From Deinococcus actinosclerus (GTDB lineage: Bacteria; Deinococcota; Deinococci; Deinococcales; Deinococcaceae): 64,000 nt of DNA. Every line of letters begins with the position of its first letter. Positions within the stretch are counted from its first letter, which is position 1. The DNA is taken from contig NZ_CP013910.1 of the NCBI RefSeq assembly GCF_001507665.1, positions 1,611,501 to 1,675,500 of the forward strand, given 5' to 3'. The notes under the pieces were generated by a model. It ran no database searches, was not told the origin of the DNA, and saw nothing but the letters and a program-made list of their open reading frames with translations. A program made the translations under genes and the position numbers. Positions 24,671-35,455 of this stretch are shown here, in pieces.

Positions 24671-24691
24671 ATGTTTGGACGGACCCTGTGA
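24671..24691 (+). CDS. Leaderless mini-ORF overlapping the MFS transporter start
   Basis: ATG TTT GGA CGG ACC CTG TGA encodes MFGRTL. It is 7 nt behind a TACAGT -10 box and its stop overlaps the transporter GTG as GTGA. Ribosomes starting on this leaderless ORF could reinitiate at the transporter. It may equally be a chance feature. Confidence 0.4.
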   Translation: MFGRTL

Positions 24692-25920
24692 CCACCACCA
24701 CCACCGCGCAGGGCAGCGGCCTGGGCGCCATGCTGCGCCTCCCGTACGCCCTGCCACTGGCCCTGAGCTGCTTTTCACTGGGCTTCGGCCTGTCGCTGGC
24801 CGTGCCGTACATGGCGCTGTACGCCGTGAAGAAGGCCGGCATGAGCCCGCTGCAACTGGGGATCTTCCTGACCGTGAACGCCATCAGCGCCGTCGCGGTC
24901 GCCACGCTGCTGGCCCGCTGGTCCGACCGGCTGCCCAACCGCAAACCCATCGTGCTGGCCACCATGGCCGCCGGCACCGCCGCGTACGCCCTGATCGGCG
25001 TCACGCCGCACTTCGCGGGCCTGCTCGTGATCGGCGCGGCCCTGCTGTCCCTGGGCGCCGCCGCGTTCCCGCAGATGTTCTCCTTCGCGCGGGCCAGCCT
25101 GCAGGACGTGCCGGGCGATCTGGCCGACCGCGCCATGACCCTGCTGCGCGCCGTGTTCAGCCTGTCGTGGGTGGTCGGCCCGGGCCTGGGCGCCGTGATC
25201 CTGGGCGCCGGGAACTACACGGCGGTGTTCCTCAGCGCCGGGGCGTGCTTCGCGCTCGCGGCCCTGCCGCTGCTGCGCGTGCCGGGGCGCCGCCCGCAGC
25301 CCACGCCGGGCATCACGCCGGACCTGCCCGACACGCCCCGCCCCGCCGCGCGCCGGGCCATCGCGCTGGGCGCCCTGGCGTTCGTGCTGTACGGCATGAG
25401 CATGCAGATGGGCATGGCGATGTTCCCGCTGTTCATCACCGAGACGCTGCGCGGCACGAGCGGCGAGGTCGGCTTCCTGGTGGGCCTGTGCGCCCTGCTG
25501 GAAATCCCGGTGATGATCGCGCTGGTCACGTGGCGGCGCCTGCCGGGCGTACCCACCCTGGTCGCGGCGGGCATGGCGCTGTTCGTGGCGCACTTCGCGC
25601 TGGTGTACCTCGCGGACAGCATGCCGCTGCTGATCGCCGCGCAGGTCATCCGCGCGGTCGTGCTGGCGATCCTGGCGGGGCTGGGCATGACGTACTTCCA
25701 AACGCTGATGCCCGGGCGCTTCAGCGCCGCCACCACGATGTTCGCGAACACCGGCAGCATCGGGGGGATGCTCAGCGGGATCACCTCGGGCGCCGTCGCG
25801 CAGACGCTCGGGTACCGCAGCGTGTTCCTGGTGTGCGCCGCGCTGACCCTGCTGGGCTTCCTGGTGATGACCTGGACGCACCGCCGCCGCCCCGCCCAGG
25901 AGCCTGCGCAGCACCTGTGA
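24688..25920 (+). CDS. MFS transporter, sugar-efflux (SET) type
   Basis: 410 residues and twelve predicted membrane helices. The MFS loop 2-3 motif appears as [12 protein letters not shown], and the segment [20 protein letters not shown] resembles SetA/SotB sugar-efflux proteins. Substrate uncertain: sugars, lactose-like glycosides or drugs. In-frame starts are GTG 24688 and TTG 24616; GTG is preferred because the promoter lies between them. The start is overlapped by a 6-codon mini-ORF. A 22-bp perfect hairpin ends the unit. Confidence 0.85.
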   Translation: MTTTTTAQGSGLGAMLRLPYALPLALSCFSLGFGLSLAVPYMALYAVKKAGMSPLQLGIFLTVNAISAVAVATLLARWSDRLPNRKPIVLATMAAGTAAYALIGVTPHFAGLLVIGAALLSLGAAAFPQMFSFARASLQDVPGDLADRAMTLLRAVFSLSWVVGPGLGAVILGAGNYTAVFLSAGACFALAALPLLRVPGRRPQPTPGITPDLPDTPRPAARRAIALGALAFVLYGMSMQMGMAMFPLFITETLRGTSGEVGFLVGLCALLEIPVMIALVTWRRLPGVPTLVAAGMALFVAHFALVYLADSMPLLIAAQVIRAVVLAILAGLGMTYFQTLMPGRFSAATTMFANTGSIGGMLSGITSGAVAQTLGYRSVFLVCAALTLLGFLVMTWTHRRRPAQEPAQHL

Positions 25921-25923
25921 ACG

Positions 25924-25974
25924 CAAGCGGCAGGCGGCCCTCCCCACTCACCGGGGAGGGCCGCCTGCCGCTTG
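25924..25974. terminator. 22-bp perfect hairpin between convergent genes
   Basis: Arms 25924-25945 and 25953-25974 are exact inverse complements over a 7-nt ACTCACC loop, placed 3 bp after the transporter stop and 5 bp before the trpA stop. It can act in both directions; no T-tract. Confidence 0.8.
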
Positions 25975-25979
25975 AAGAT

Positions 25980-26788
25980 TCAGTTCTGCGTGCAGCCCTC
26001 GCGGATGCTCGCGGCGAGCGCGCCGACGTCCTGCCCGGCCTTCACGGCGTTGATGAACGCACTGCCCACCACGACGCCGTCGGCGACCTGCGCGACCTGC
26101 GCGGCGGTCTCGGCGTCCTTCACGCCGAAGCCCACGGCGACGGGCACGCGGGCGTACTGGCGGGCCAGGGCCAGCATGGCGGGCACCTCGTTCAGGGCGC
26201 TGCCCTCGCGGGTGCCGGTCACGCCGGTCACACTGACAGCGTACAGGAAGCCGGTGCAGGCCTCCGCGACGAGTTTCACGCGCGCCGGTGTGCTGGTGGG
26301 CGCGATCAGGAACGTGACGGCCATGCCGTGCTCGGCGGCCAGATCCGCGATCTCCAGGTCCTGGTCAGGCGGCAGGTCCGGAAGGATCAGGCCGTCCACC
26401 CCGGCCTCCTGCGCCAGCCGCATGAATTCACGCGGGCCGACGGCGTAGATGGGGTTCACGTACGTCATGATCACGATGGGCGTGTCGTGCCGCGAGCGGA
26501 GTTCCCTGACCAGCGCGAGGGTGTGGCGGGTGCTCGTGCCGCCCGCGAGGGCCTGCTCGCTGGCGCGCTGGATGGTGGGCCCGTCGCCCAGCGGGTCGCT
26601 GTAGGGAATGCCGACCTCGAGGATGTCCGCCTGCCCGAGCAGGGCGTCCGCGACGGCGGGGAACGCCTGCGCGGTAGGGTAACCGGCGGTCATGAACGGG
26701 ATGAACGCAGCGCGGCCCTCCTGCTTGGCGCGGGCGAAGGCGGCGTGCAGTCGGGCGGCGCCCGGGGTGGTGGGGGTCAGGGTGGCGG

Positions 26789-26792
<4 letters not shown>
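25980..26792 (-). CDS. trpA: Tryptophan synthase alpha chain
   Basis: 270 residues. TIM barrel that cleaves indole-3-glycerol phosphate and passes indole to TrpB. Catalytic Glu in [16 protein letters not shown], catalytic Asp in [11 protein letters not shown], phosphate site [24 protein letters not shown] region. ATG 26792 overlaps the trpB stop (ATGA), coupling the two subunits. Confidence 0.97.
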
Positions 26793-28057
<1,265 letters not shown>

Positions 28058-28096
28058 GCTGACAGGGTAGGACTGCCGTGTCGAACGGGCGTTAGG

Positions 28097-28123
28097 CAAA
28101 CTTAGACAAGTCATCTAAGTTTG
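28097..28123 (-). promoter_or_regulatory. 10-bp perfect inverted repeat upstream of trpBA
   Basis: CAAACTTAGA and TCTAAGTTTG are exact inverse complements separated by 7 bp. The repeat is centred about 53 bp upstream of the predicted trpB 5' end, just upstream of where a -35 would be, and is AT-rich compared with its surroundings. Operator for an unidentified regulator is the likeliest reading; it is also only 6 bp from the gluQ stop. Confidence 0.5.
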
Positions 28124-28128
28124 TGGGG

Positions 28129-29013
28129 TCAGGCACCAAGTGCCGCCCGCCCGATCTCAGTCCGCCACAGGGGCAGGAGGTCGGCCGCGCTCACCTCGTC
28201 CGGCACCGACCAGCCCAGGCTGCGGGCCAGTTCCGACAGCACCCGGCCCGGCCCGTCCCCGACCTCACGCAGCGCCTGCACGGGCGGGGCGCCGCCACGT
28301 TTCGCCAGCCGCTCCCCCCGGAAATCCAGCATCAGCGGCACGTGCCAGTAGCGGGGCGTGGGCAGCCCCAGCGCCCGCTGAAGCGCCACCTGCCGGGGCG
28401 TGGCGGTCCAGAGGTCCTCACCACGCAGCACGTCCGTCACGCCCGACGCCGCGTCGTCCACCACCACCGCGAGGTGATACGCGAACACCCCGTCGTTGCG
28501 CCGCAGCACCACGTCCCCCACCTCGGCCGGGAGGTGCTGGCAGAGTGTCTCGCCGCGCCACCCGTCCCGGGCGCACACCACCTCGTCGGGCACGCGCCAG
28601 CGCAGCGCCGCCGGACGCTCCGGGTGCAGACTCCCGGCCCGGCAGGTGCCGGGATAGACCGGCTCCGCGCCATGCGGGGCGCCCGCGCTGTCCTGAATGG
28701 CCGCCTGCACCTCCCTGCGGGTACAGGTGCAGGGGTAGGTATCCAGGCGCGCGGCGGCCGCGCGGTACAGGTCCAGCCGCTGCGACTGGATGACCTCCTC
28801 GTCCCAGTCGAGGCCCAGCCACTCCAGGTCGGCGCGGGTCACGTCGTACGCCCAGGCGCGCACCCGCCCGGTGTCCAGATCCTCGAAGCGCAGCAGGTGC
28901 CGCCCCCCCTGCGCGCGGGAGTGCAGCCACGCCAGCAGCGCCGTGCGGGCATTGCCCAGGTGCATCGCCCCGGTGGGACTGGGCGCGAAGCGGCCCACCA
29001 CGCCCGCCGTCAC
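28129..29013 (-). CDS. gluQ: Glutamyl-Q tRNA(Asp) synthetase
   Basis: 294 residues. A truncated GluRS without anticodon-binding domain that glutamylates queuosine in tRNA-Asp. HIGH-equivalent HLGN in FAPSPTGAMHLGNARTA, KMSKS-equivalent RLAKRGG, and the zinc cysteines CTC and YPGTC. GTG 29013 overlaps the stop of the upstream membrane-protein gene (GTGA); the open frame farther upstream is a shadow. It is the last of four overlapping genes that begin with a ParA-like ATPase. Confidence 0.93.
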   Translation of the reverse strand: MTAGVVGRFAPSPTGAMHLGNARTALLAWLHSRAQGGRHLLRFEDLDTGRVRAWAYDVTRADLEWLGLDWDEEVIQSQRLDLYRAAAARLDTYPCTCTRREVQAAIQDSAGAPHGAEPVYPGTCRAGSLHPERPAALRWRVPDEVVCARDGWRGETLCQHLPAEVGDVVLRRNDGVFAYHLAVVVDDAASGVTDVLRGEDLWTATPRQVALQRALGLPTPRYWHVPLMLDFRGERLAKRGGAPPVQALREVGDGPGRVLSELARSLGWSVPDEVSAADLLPLWRTEIGRAALGA

Positions 29014-29540
29014 TCCTTCTCCTTCAGGTCGTCCCACAGGGCCACGAACACGCCCACGACCACCGCGCCCAGCGCCAGCGCGTGCAGGACACGGCCCAGG
29101 CCCGGCGCCCACCCCAGCGCGTTCCAGATGGTGAAGAGCTGCCACCAGTCGTGCGTGTCCGGGTCACCCGTGATCAGCGGCAGATTCCGCAGCGGCGCGT
29201 CCGCGACGTACGCCGACACCCCCGCCAGCGAATGCGCCAGCCACAGCGTCACCAGTCCCGCCGCGAAGCGCTCGCCGCGCGCCAGGAACACCCCGATGCA
29301 CGCGGCGGGCACGAGCAGCTGGAACAGGCTCCCGCCGAGCAGCATCACGACCTCCCCCGCCCACATGAGCAGCACGTGCCCGGCCTCGTGGAAGATCAGG
29401 TTCACGTTCCCCAGGAAGCCCGGCTCGCCAGGGCGCACCACGCCCGGCAGCGTCACCCACAGGCTCAGCAGCAGCCCCAGCACGCGCGGCCACCACGTCG
29501 GCAGGGTGAGCGTCAAGGGCGCTGCCGCTCCCGCAGCCAC
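29010..29540 (-). CDS. Putative M50-like membrane protein with HEAGH motif
   Basis: About 176 residues with four or so hydrophobic helices (20-36, 53-75, 78-100, 150-170). HEAGH at residues 51-55 in the first half is the zinc motif of M50 and related membrane proteases, but the second M50 ligand motif (NxxPxxxxDG) is not evident, so activity is uncertain. A TTG eight codons in (29516) is an alternative start that would follow the upstream stop more tightly. It overlaps the ribbon-helix-helix gene by up to 28 bp and gluQ by 4 bp. Confidence 0.7.
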   Translation of the reverse strand: MAAGAAAPLTLTLPTWWPRVLGLLLSLWVTLPGVVRPGEPGFLGNVNLIFHEAGHVLLMWAGEVVMLLGGSLFQLLVPAACIGVFLARGERFAAGLVTLWLAHSLAGVSAYVADAPLRNLPLITGDPDTHDWWQLFTIWNALGWAPGLGRVLHALALGAVVVGVFVALWDDLKEKE

Positions 29541-29761
29541 GCCAGCAGCAGGTCCTCGACCAGCTCACTGACGCTCTCGCCGCCGTCCGCGCGGACCTGC
29601 CGCCACACGGCCCGCACGGTCTCCTTGCGCAGGTACACCGCCTCCAGCCGCTCCGTGCCGCCCACGCGGGACTCGTCCGGGGCGGGAGCACTCTTGCGCG
29701 CCCCACCCTTCTTCCCACCCTTGCCGTTCTTCCCCAGGTAATCGAAGCGGCCCACGGTCAC
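29513..29761 (-). CDS. Small ribbon-helix-helix protein with basic tail (ParG-like partner)
   Basis: 82 residues from GTG 29761. Residues 1-35 are a flexible Gly/Lys-rich tail (KNGKGGKKGGARK); residues ~38-78 fit a ribbon-helix-helix unit: strand ERLEAVYLRKE, helix TVRAVWRQVR, turn DGGES, helix VSELVEDLLLAWL. This layout, basic tail plus C-terminal RHH, is that of ParG, the centromere-binding partner of ParF. Its start overlaps the ParA-like stop (GTGA), as partition pairs often do. DNA binding is inferred, not shown by an exact motif. Confidence 0.65.
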   Translation of the reverse strand: MTVGRFDYLGKNGKGGKKGGARKSAPAPDESRVGGTERLEAVYLRKETVRAVWRQVRADGGESVSELVEDLLLAWLRERQRP

Positions 29762-30366
29762 CACAACTCGCGCGACAGGGTCTCGATGTCCGCCCAGGCG
29801 GCCAGGGCGCGCGGGTCGCGCACGTCCCGCGCCAGGACGCCCAGCTCCGCCGCGCGCTGGTAGGCGAGGTACGACCGCACCAGCGTGTTGCACACCGTCA
29901 CGCCCCCCTCACGCAGGTCCTCACGCAGCACCTCGGCGGCGTGCCCGACCGGAGGCACCCGCGTCAGGATCACGCGCGACTGCCGCGCCGCACCCTCCTC
30001 CGTCAGGAAGTCCAGCAGTTCGCGCGTGGCGTCCACCTCCAGCGGGCTCACGCCGCTGGGCACCAGGATCAGGTCGGCCCGCTCGGCCAGCTGGCGCAGG
30101 TCCTTGCGGCGCGGACGGCCCTCGGTATCGATCAGCACGAGGTCGAAGGCCGCGAGTTTCTTCGGTTTCACGTCCTCCGCCGCGACGACCGGGAAGGGCA
30201 GCGCCCCGGCCCGGCCCGCCCAGCGGAGGCTGCTGCCCACCCGGCCGTCCTCGTCCACCAGCAGGACATTCTGGCCCTGCGCGTGCGCCGCGCCCGCCAG
30301 ATGCACAGCCAGGGTGCTCTTGCCCACGCCGCCCTTCTCCGAAGTGATCGCCGCCACGCGTGCCAT
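29758..30366 (-). CDS. ParA/ParF-like ATPase
   Basis: 202 residues, the size of small ParF-type ATPases without an N-terminal DNA-binding domain. Deviant Walker A SEKGGVGKST with signature Lys11 and Lys16, an A' segment VDEDGRVGSS, and Walker B DLVLIDTEG. ATG 30366 gives the Walker motif near residue 10; TACGCT (30376-30381, minus strand) is 9 nt upstream. It heads an operon with a ribbon-helix-helix protein, a HEAGH membrane protein and gluQ. No parB or iterated centromere repeats are seen close by, and there is no plasmid gene context. Confidence 0.8.
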   Translation of the reverse strand: MARVAAITSEKGGVGKSTLAVHLAGAAHAQGQNVLLVDEDGRVGSSLRWAGRAGALPFPVVAAEDVKPKKLAAFDLVLIDTEGRPRRKDLRQLAERADLILVPSGVSPLEVDATRELLDFLTEEGAARQSRVILTRVPPVGHAAEVLREDLREGGVTVCNTLVRSYLAYQRAAELGVLARDVRDPRALAAWADIETLSRELW

Positions 30367-30431
30367 ATGCCCGGAAGCGTAGCAGACGCGGCGGCGGCCC
30401 CGCGTCAGGCCGCCCCGTACCATGGGGGCCG

Positions 30432-30653
30432 ATGATCACGCCCGAGCAGACTCAGGAACTCCACGCCAGCGAGATGTACTGGACGGCGCGCGCCATGCAG
30501 GAGCAGGGCAGCCGCTTCTACCGCGCGCTGGGCGACGCGCTGCACGCCGCCGACGCCGCCAACCGCCGCCTGATCCTGGACACCTGGCCGGACGCCTGCT
30601 GGGACTTCTACCGGCGTGGCCTGCGCCTGCGGGCCGCCGAGGGCGAGGGCTGA
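30432..30653 (+). CDS. Small hypothetical protein
   Basis: 73 residues, helical, rich in Ala and aromatic residues (MYWTARAMQEQGSRFYRALGD, then a Trp-Pro-Asp-Ala-Cys-Trp segment). Family not recognised. TACCAT at 30418-30423 lies 8 nt before ATG 30432, so it looks like a real leaderless gene. It is divergent from the ParA-like gene with 65 bp between the starts. Confidence 0.6.
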   Translation: MITPEQTQELHASEMYWTARAMQEQGSRFYRALGDALHAADAANRRLILDTWPDACWDFYRRGLRLRAAEGEG

Positions 30654-30829
30654 CCCAGCAGCGCCAGCGTGATCTCGCGCAGCGCCGTGACGAGCAGCGA
30701 CCACAGCGAGGCCGGGCGCACCCGGGCCAGTCGCTCCCGGCGGCGCGCCACCCGCTCCTGCGCCGCCGGTTCCGCGCCGGGGAGGGGCTGGCCGATCAAC
30801 AGATGCAGGGCCGCGCGCCAGAAGGTCAT
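30608..30829 (-). CDS. Possible small basic protein, convergent overlap
   Basis: 73 residues with a hydrophobic patch (SLWSLLVTALREITLALLG) and many arginines. Its 3' end overlaps the 30432 gene by 46 bp. No -10 box or ribosome site at a good distance was found, so the coding call is weak. If not a gene, 30654-30918 is an intergenic stretch with only the promoter of the PIG-L gene. Confidence 0.3.
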   Translation of the reverse strand: MTFWRAALHLLIGQPLPGAEPAAQERVARRRERLARVRPASLWSLLVTALREITLALLGQPSPSAARRRRPRR

Positions 30830-30918
30830 CTACCCAGTACGCGTCCCGGATGGCAGAGGTTGCCGCTTCGCGACGGCCGCCACGGTGCGCGGGCGCGCGG
30901 GGCGTAGAGTGGGCCACC

Positions 30919-31737
30919 ATGAGCACCCCGACCCTCCTGGCCGTCTTTGCCCACCCCGACGATGAAGCCTTCAGCGTGGGCGGCACCCTCACCCACTACG
31001 CGCGCCGGGGCGTGCGCGTCGTGCTGGCCTGCGCCACGCGCGGCGAGGCCGGGAAGATCACGGTGCCCGGCATGACCGTGGACGACCTGGGCGCGCAGCG
31101 TGAGCAGGAACTCCGCGCTGCGTGCGAGGCGCTGGAGATCGGCCCCCCCGTGTTCCTGGACTACCACGACTCCGGCCGCTACGAACGCACCCGCCACGAC
31201 GACCCGAAGGCCCTGATGAACGTCAACCCGCTGGACGTGGAGGTGAAACTGCGCGCGCTGATCGAGGACGTGCAGCCGCAGGTGATCGTCACCTTCGACC
31301 CGCACGGCGGGTACGGGCACGTCGATCACCTCCAGATGCACCGCGCGACCGTCGCGGCGTTCTTCAGCACCGGTCACCTGCCGTACGGCGGGCCGCAGCG
31401 GCTGTACTACACCGCGCTGACCACCGAGGCCGCGCAGGGACTGGCCCGCATGGGGCAGGACCTCGATCCGCTCGTGTACGGCGTGGCGGCGAACACGCTG
31501 GCCGTGCAGCTGGACGTCAGCGCGTACGCCGCGAACAAGAAGGCGGCCCTGATGGCGCACGGCACGCAGACCGGCGAGCAGAGCCTCCTGGGCCGCATGA
31601 CGCCCGAAGAGCGCGACGCGATGGAACGCCGCATGCTGGGCACCGAGGGCTTCAGCATCGGCGGCACCCGCACCGCCCTGACGAACTACCCGCTGGGCGG
31701 CCTGTTCGACGGGCTGGGCTTCGACGGGCTGAACTGA
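30919..31737 (+). CDS. PIG-L family N-acetylglucosamine deacetylase-like protein
   Basis: 272 residues. Zinc motif AHPDDEAFSVGG and HVDHLQMH typical of LmbE/PIG-L de-N-acetylases, including BshB of bacillithiol synthesis. Deinococci make bacillithiol, so BshB or a mycothiol-type deacylase role is possible, but no other bsh gene is near. TAGAGT at 30905-30910 is 8 nt before ATG 30919. A hairpin followed by CTTTCTCT ends the gene. Confidence 0.87.
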   Translation: MSTPTLLAVFAHPDDEAFSVGGTLTHYARRGVRVVLACATRGEAGKITVPGMTVDDLGAQREQELRAACEALEIGPPVFLDYHDSGRYERTRHDDPKALMNVNPLDVEVKLRALIEDVQPQVIVTFDPHGGYGHVDHLQMHRATVAAFFSTGHLPYGGPQRLYYTALTTEAAQGLARMGQDLDPLVYGVAANTLAVQLDVSAYAANKKAALMAHGTQTGEQSLLGRMTPEERDAMERRMLGTEGFSIGGTRTALTNYPLGGLFDGLGFDGLN

Positions 31738-31765
31738 GACGCGATTTGCCCTGAACCAACAGCGC

Positions 31766-31793
31766 CTCCCGGTCTGGTAAGGCAGGCCGGGAG
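31766..31793 (+). terminator. Intrinsic terminator after the PIG-L gene
   Basis: CTCCCGGTCTG and CAGGCCGGGAG pair over 11 bp with one G-U, loop GTAAGG, followed by CTTTCTCT. It is one of the few hairpins here with a T-rich tail. Confidence 0.7.
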
Positions 31794-31826
31794 CTTTCTC
31801 TGCACCCCGGCTGTGGGCAGCAGAAA

Positions 31827-31853
31827 GGCACCCGGACTTGGAATCCGGGTGCC
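31827..31853 (-). terminator. 10-bp perfect hairpin after the S1-domain gene
   Basis: GGCACCCGGA (31827-31836) and TCCGGGTGCC (31844-31853) flank a 7-nt loop, downstream of the minus-strand gene; TTTC follows on that strand. Confidence 0.7.
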
Positions 31854-31871
31854 GTCTGGTCTGGGTGCAGG

Positions 31872-32270
31872 TCAGCGCTTGCGCTTGCCGCCGGCGGGCT
31901 TTTTCGCCGCGCCGCCGCCGCCCCCACCACCGTGGGTGCGTTCCTTGGCGTCGCGCATGAACGAGCGGAGTTTTGCCTCGAACTGCGGGCTCTGACGGCC
32001 GATCGCGCGGGGGCGGGGCACTTCCTCGGGTTCCTCGAGGAGCTCCTTGATGGAGAGGTCGAGGCGACCGCGTTCGTCCCGGCCCAGAACCTTCACTTCC
32101 ACGTTCTCGCCCTCGCGGACGTGGTCATGAATGTTCCGCACGAAGGAGTGCGCGATCTGCGAGATGTGCACGAGGCCCGTCTCGCCGTTCTCGAACTGGA
32201 TGAACGCGCCAAAGTCGGTCACGCGCGTCACGCGGCCCTCCACGACCGCGCCGGAATCAAGCTGCACCAA
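31872..32270 (-). CDS. S1 RNA-binding domain protein
   Basis: About 132 residues: one S1 OB-fold (GAVVEGRVTRVTDFGAFIQF, GLVHISQIAHSF, VEVKVLGRDERGRLDLSIKEL) and a low-complexity tail of Gly and Lys/Arg. It resembles the YugI/general stress protein 13 group that associates with ribosomes. TTG 32270 or GTG 32267 is the start, each set behind AAGGAGA; the longer frame to 32333 passes through that ribosome site. Confidence 0.85.
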   Translation of the reverse strand: MVQLDSGAVVEGRVTRVTDFGAFIQFENGETGLVHISQIAHSFVRNIHDHVREGENVEVKVLGRDERGRLDLSIKELLEEPEEVPRPRAIGRQSPQFEAKLRSFMRDAKERTHGGGGGGGAAKKPAGGKRKR

Positions 32271-32371
32271 AGGAAGTCTCCTTGCAAAGCATGAGTCGCA
32301 TCTTACACCATCCCCGCCCCGGGTGGGCGACACCTGGGTGCGTCCATGAGTGTCACGCTAGAGTGCAGCTC

Positions 32372-32992
32372 ATGAAGTTGCGCGGCACCCTGGGCGGCCT
32401 GAACCTCCTGATCGAACCCGGCGATACCGGCAGCAGCGTGCAGGACGCCCTGAGTGTCCGCACGGAGCTGCTGGCGAGCGCCGTGACCCTCGAGTTGCAG
32501 GGCGACGCCGACCCCGAGGCGGTCGAGGCGGCCCTGCACGCCATCCGCGCCGCGGGGGGCACGCCGGGGCGCGTGCGGGCGCCGCGCGTGAGCGTCCCCA
32601 CGCCCGCCCCCGCGGACAGCGCGCCGCGCCCGGCGCCGCTGCCCGCCCGTACGGAGATCCTCACGCACACGCTGCGCGCCGGGTACCACCGGGAGTTCCC
32701 GGGCAGCGTGATCGTGCTGGGTGACGTGAACCCCGGCGCGGAGATCCTGGCGGGCGGGGACGTGATCGTGGTGGGCGCGCTGCGCGGCGTGGCGCACGCA
32801 GGCCTGGGCGGGCACGCGGACGCGATCGTGTGGGCGAGGCCCATCGCCAGCACGCAGATCCGCATCGGGGACGCCGTGGCGCGCGCGCCCGAGGGCAGCA
32901 GCCTGAGCAACATGCGCCACCGTGAGGACCAGCCGCTGGCGGAGATCGCGCGGCTGCAGGACGGCGTGATTCACATCGACGTGCAGAAGTAA
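32372..32992 (+). CDS. minC: Septum site-determining protein MinC
   Basis: 206 residues. Inhibits FtsZ assembly away from midcell. The N-terminal domain is followed by a Pro/Ala linker (~residues 75-95) and the C-terminal beta-helix with GSVIVLGDVNPGAEILAGGDVIVVGALRG region, which binds MinD and FtsZ. TAGAGT at 32359-32364 is 7 nt before ATG 32372, a leaderless start. minD and minE are not adjacent. A 15-bp perfect hairpin follows. Confidence 0.9.
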   Translation: MKLRGTLGGLNLLIEPGDTGSSVQDALSVRTELLASAVTLELQGDADPEAVEAALHAIRAAGGTPGRVRAPRVSVPTPAPADSAPRPAPLPARTEILTHTLRAGYHREFPGSVIVLGDVNPGAEILAGGDVIVVGALRGVAHAGLGGHADAIVWARPIASTQIRIGDAVARAPEGSSLSNMRHREDQPLAEIARLQDGVIHIDVQK

Positions 32993-33000
32993 CGGCAGCA

Positions 33001-33037
33001 GGGAGGGGCGGCCAGATTGACCCTGGCCGCCCCTCCC
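33001..33037. terminator. 15-bp perfect hairpin between convergent genes
   Basis: GGGAGGGGCGGCCAG (33001-33015) and its exact inverse complement (33023-33037) over an ATTGACC loop, between minC and the amidase gene. Confidence 0.78.
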
Positions 33038-33045
33038 CAACTCGC

Positions 33046-34458
33046 TTACAGCTCCGGGAAGCGCACGCCGCCCAGCAGGCGGTTCAGTTCGGCGGCCAGG
33101 GACAGCAGGCGGCCCTCGCTCCCGGCGGGCGCGACGAGCAGCGCGCCGTTCGGGGTAGCCGCGCCGGCGGGCGTGACGGGCAGGGCGAGGCTGGGGTACC
33201 CGGCCTTCGCAGCCAGTCCGTAACCGTGGATGCCGGGGAAGATGATCAGGTCGAGCCCCTGCGCGAACAGCGGGTCGAAGCCGCGCGTGCGGGTCAGGCG
33301 CAGGTCGCGCTCGCGGGCCTGGAGGTAGGCGGGTTCGGTCGCGTCGCCGCGGGTGCCCTGCGAGGCGTGCAGCAGGGTCTGCCCGTAGCGCAGCAGGCGT
33401 TCCGGGTCGGCGTCGTTCGCGTCGATGACCGCCTGGAGGCTGCGCGGGCCGGTCGTGACCGTGCGCAGGTAGGCGTTCAGGTCACCCTTGAATTCGTGCT
33501 CCAGCACCTCGAGGCTCCAGCCGTGGGCGTTCAGGTCGGCGCGGCTGGGGAAGGCGACGTCGTGCAGGGTCGCGCCCGCGTCGAGCAGCGTGGCCGTCAG
33601 GTGGTCGAGGGCGGCGGCCTCGTCGGGCGTGACGCCGTTCTCGTCGCGGATGACGCCCAGGTGCGCGCCGCGCAGCACGTCGGGCAGCACGGTCAGGTCG
33701 GGCACCGGGAGGCGGCGGGTGGCCTCGTCCTGGTCGTCGGGCCCGGCGATGACGGCCAGGATCATCGCGGCGTCGCGGACGCTGCGGGTGATGGGCCCGG
33801 CGGTGTCCTGGCTGTGGCTGATGGGCACGATGCCGGTGCGGGGCACGAGGCCCAGGGTGGGTTTCACGCCGATCACGCCGTTCTGGTGCGCGGGGCTGAC
33901 GATGCTGCCGCTGGTTTCCGTGCCGATCGCGGCGGCGCACAGGCGCGCGGCGACCGCCGCGCCGCTGCCGCTGCTGCTGCCGCCGGTGTCCAGGCCGTCC
34001 CCCCAGGGGTTCACGGTCTGCCCGCCCGCACTGGAGTACCCGTTCGGCATGGCGAGCGTCATGAAGTTCGCCCACTCGGTCATGTTCGCCTTACCCAGGA
34101 TCACGGCCCCGGCGTTGCGCAGCCGGGTCACCAGGGGCGCGTCGGTCTCCGGGACGTGCCCGGCGAGCAGGGCGCTCCCGGCGGTGGTGGGCAGGCCCGC
34201 GACGTCGATGTTGTCCTTGATGAGCATGGGCACGCCGTGCAGCGGGCCGCGCCGGTCGGCGCTGACGGCGTCCAGGCGGTCCGCGTCGGCCTGCGCGGCC
34301 GGGTTCACGGTGATCACGGCGTGCAGGCGATCGTTCAGGGCCTGGAGGCGGCCCAGGTACGTGCGGGTCACCTCGCTGCACGTCAGGTCGCCCCGGCGGG
34401 TGGCGGCGGCCAGGGCGGCGGCGTCCAGGTCAAGGATCGGGTCAGGTTGCAGGGTCAC
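33046..34458 (-). CDS. Amidase signature family protein
   Basis: 470 residues. Ser-cisSer-Lys triad: Lys in [11 protein letters not shown], cis-Ser in [13 protein letters not shown], nucleophile Ser in [12 protein letters not shown]. The family hydrolyses diverse amides; no GatB or GatC is nearby and the sequence resembles stand-alone amidases (peptide amidase type) more than GatA. GTG 34458 is chosen because TACAGT (34466-34471, minus strand) lies exactly 7 nt upstream; the very long open frame beyond it is antisense to pheA and the dehydrogenase. Confidence 0.9.
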   Translation of the reverse strand: MTLQPDPILDLDAAALAAATRRGDLTCSEVTRTYLGRLQALNDRLHAVITVNPAAQADADRLDAVSADRRGPLHGVPMLIKDNIDVAGLPTTAGSALLAGHVPETDAPLVTRLRNAGAVILGKANMTEWANFMTLAMPNGYSSAGGQTVNPWGDGLDTGGSSSGSGAAVAARLCAAAIGTETSGSIVSPAHQNGVIGVKPTLGLVPRTGIVPISHSQDTAGPITRSVRDAAMILAVIAGPDDQDEATRRLPVPDLTVLPDVLRGAHLGVIRDENGVTPDEAAALDHLTATLLDAGATLHDVAFPSRADLNAHGWSLEVLEHEFKGDLNAYLRTVTTGPRSLQAVIDANDADPERLLRYGQTLLHASQGTRGDATEPAYLQARERDLRLTRTRGFDPLFAQGLDLIIFPGIHGYGLAAKAGYPSLALPVTPAGAATPNGALLVAPAGSEGRLLSLAAELNRLLGGVRFPEL

Positions 34459-34527
34459 GCCCTCCACTGTACGCACGTCTAAGTCCGGCGGCCGTGGGCT
34501 GGGACGCGGTACGGTAGCGTTCAGGGC

Positions 34528-35397
<870 letters not shown>

Positions 35398-35455
35398 CCG
35401 CAGGGACCGGTTAACCTGACCGGCCCGGTCACTTTGCGCGCCACGTCGGGGCGGC

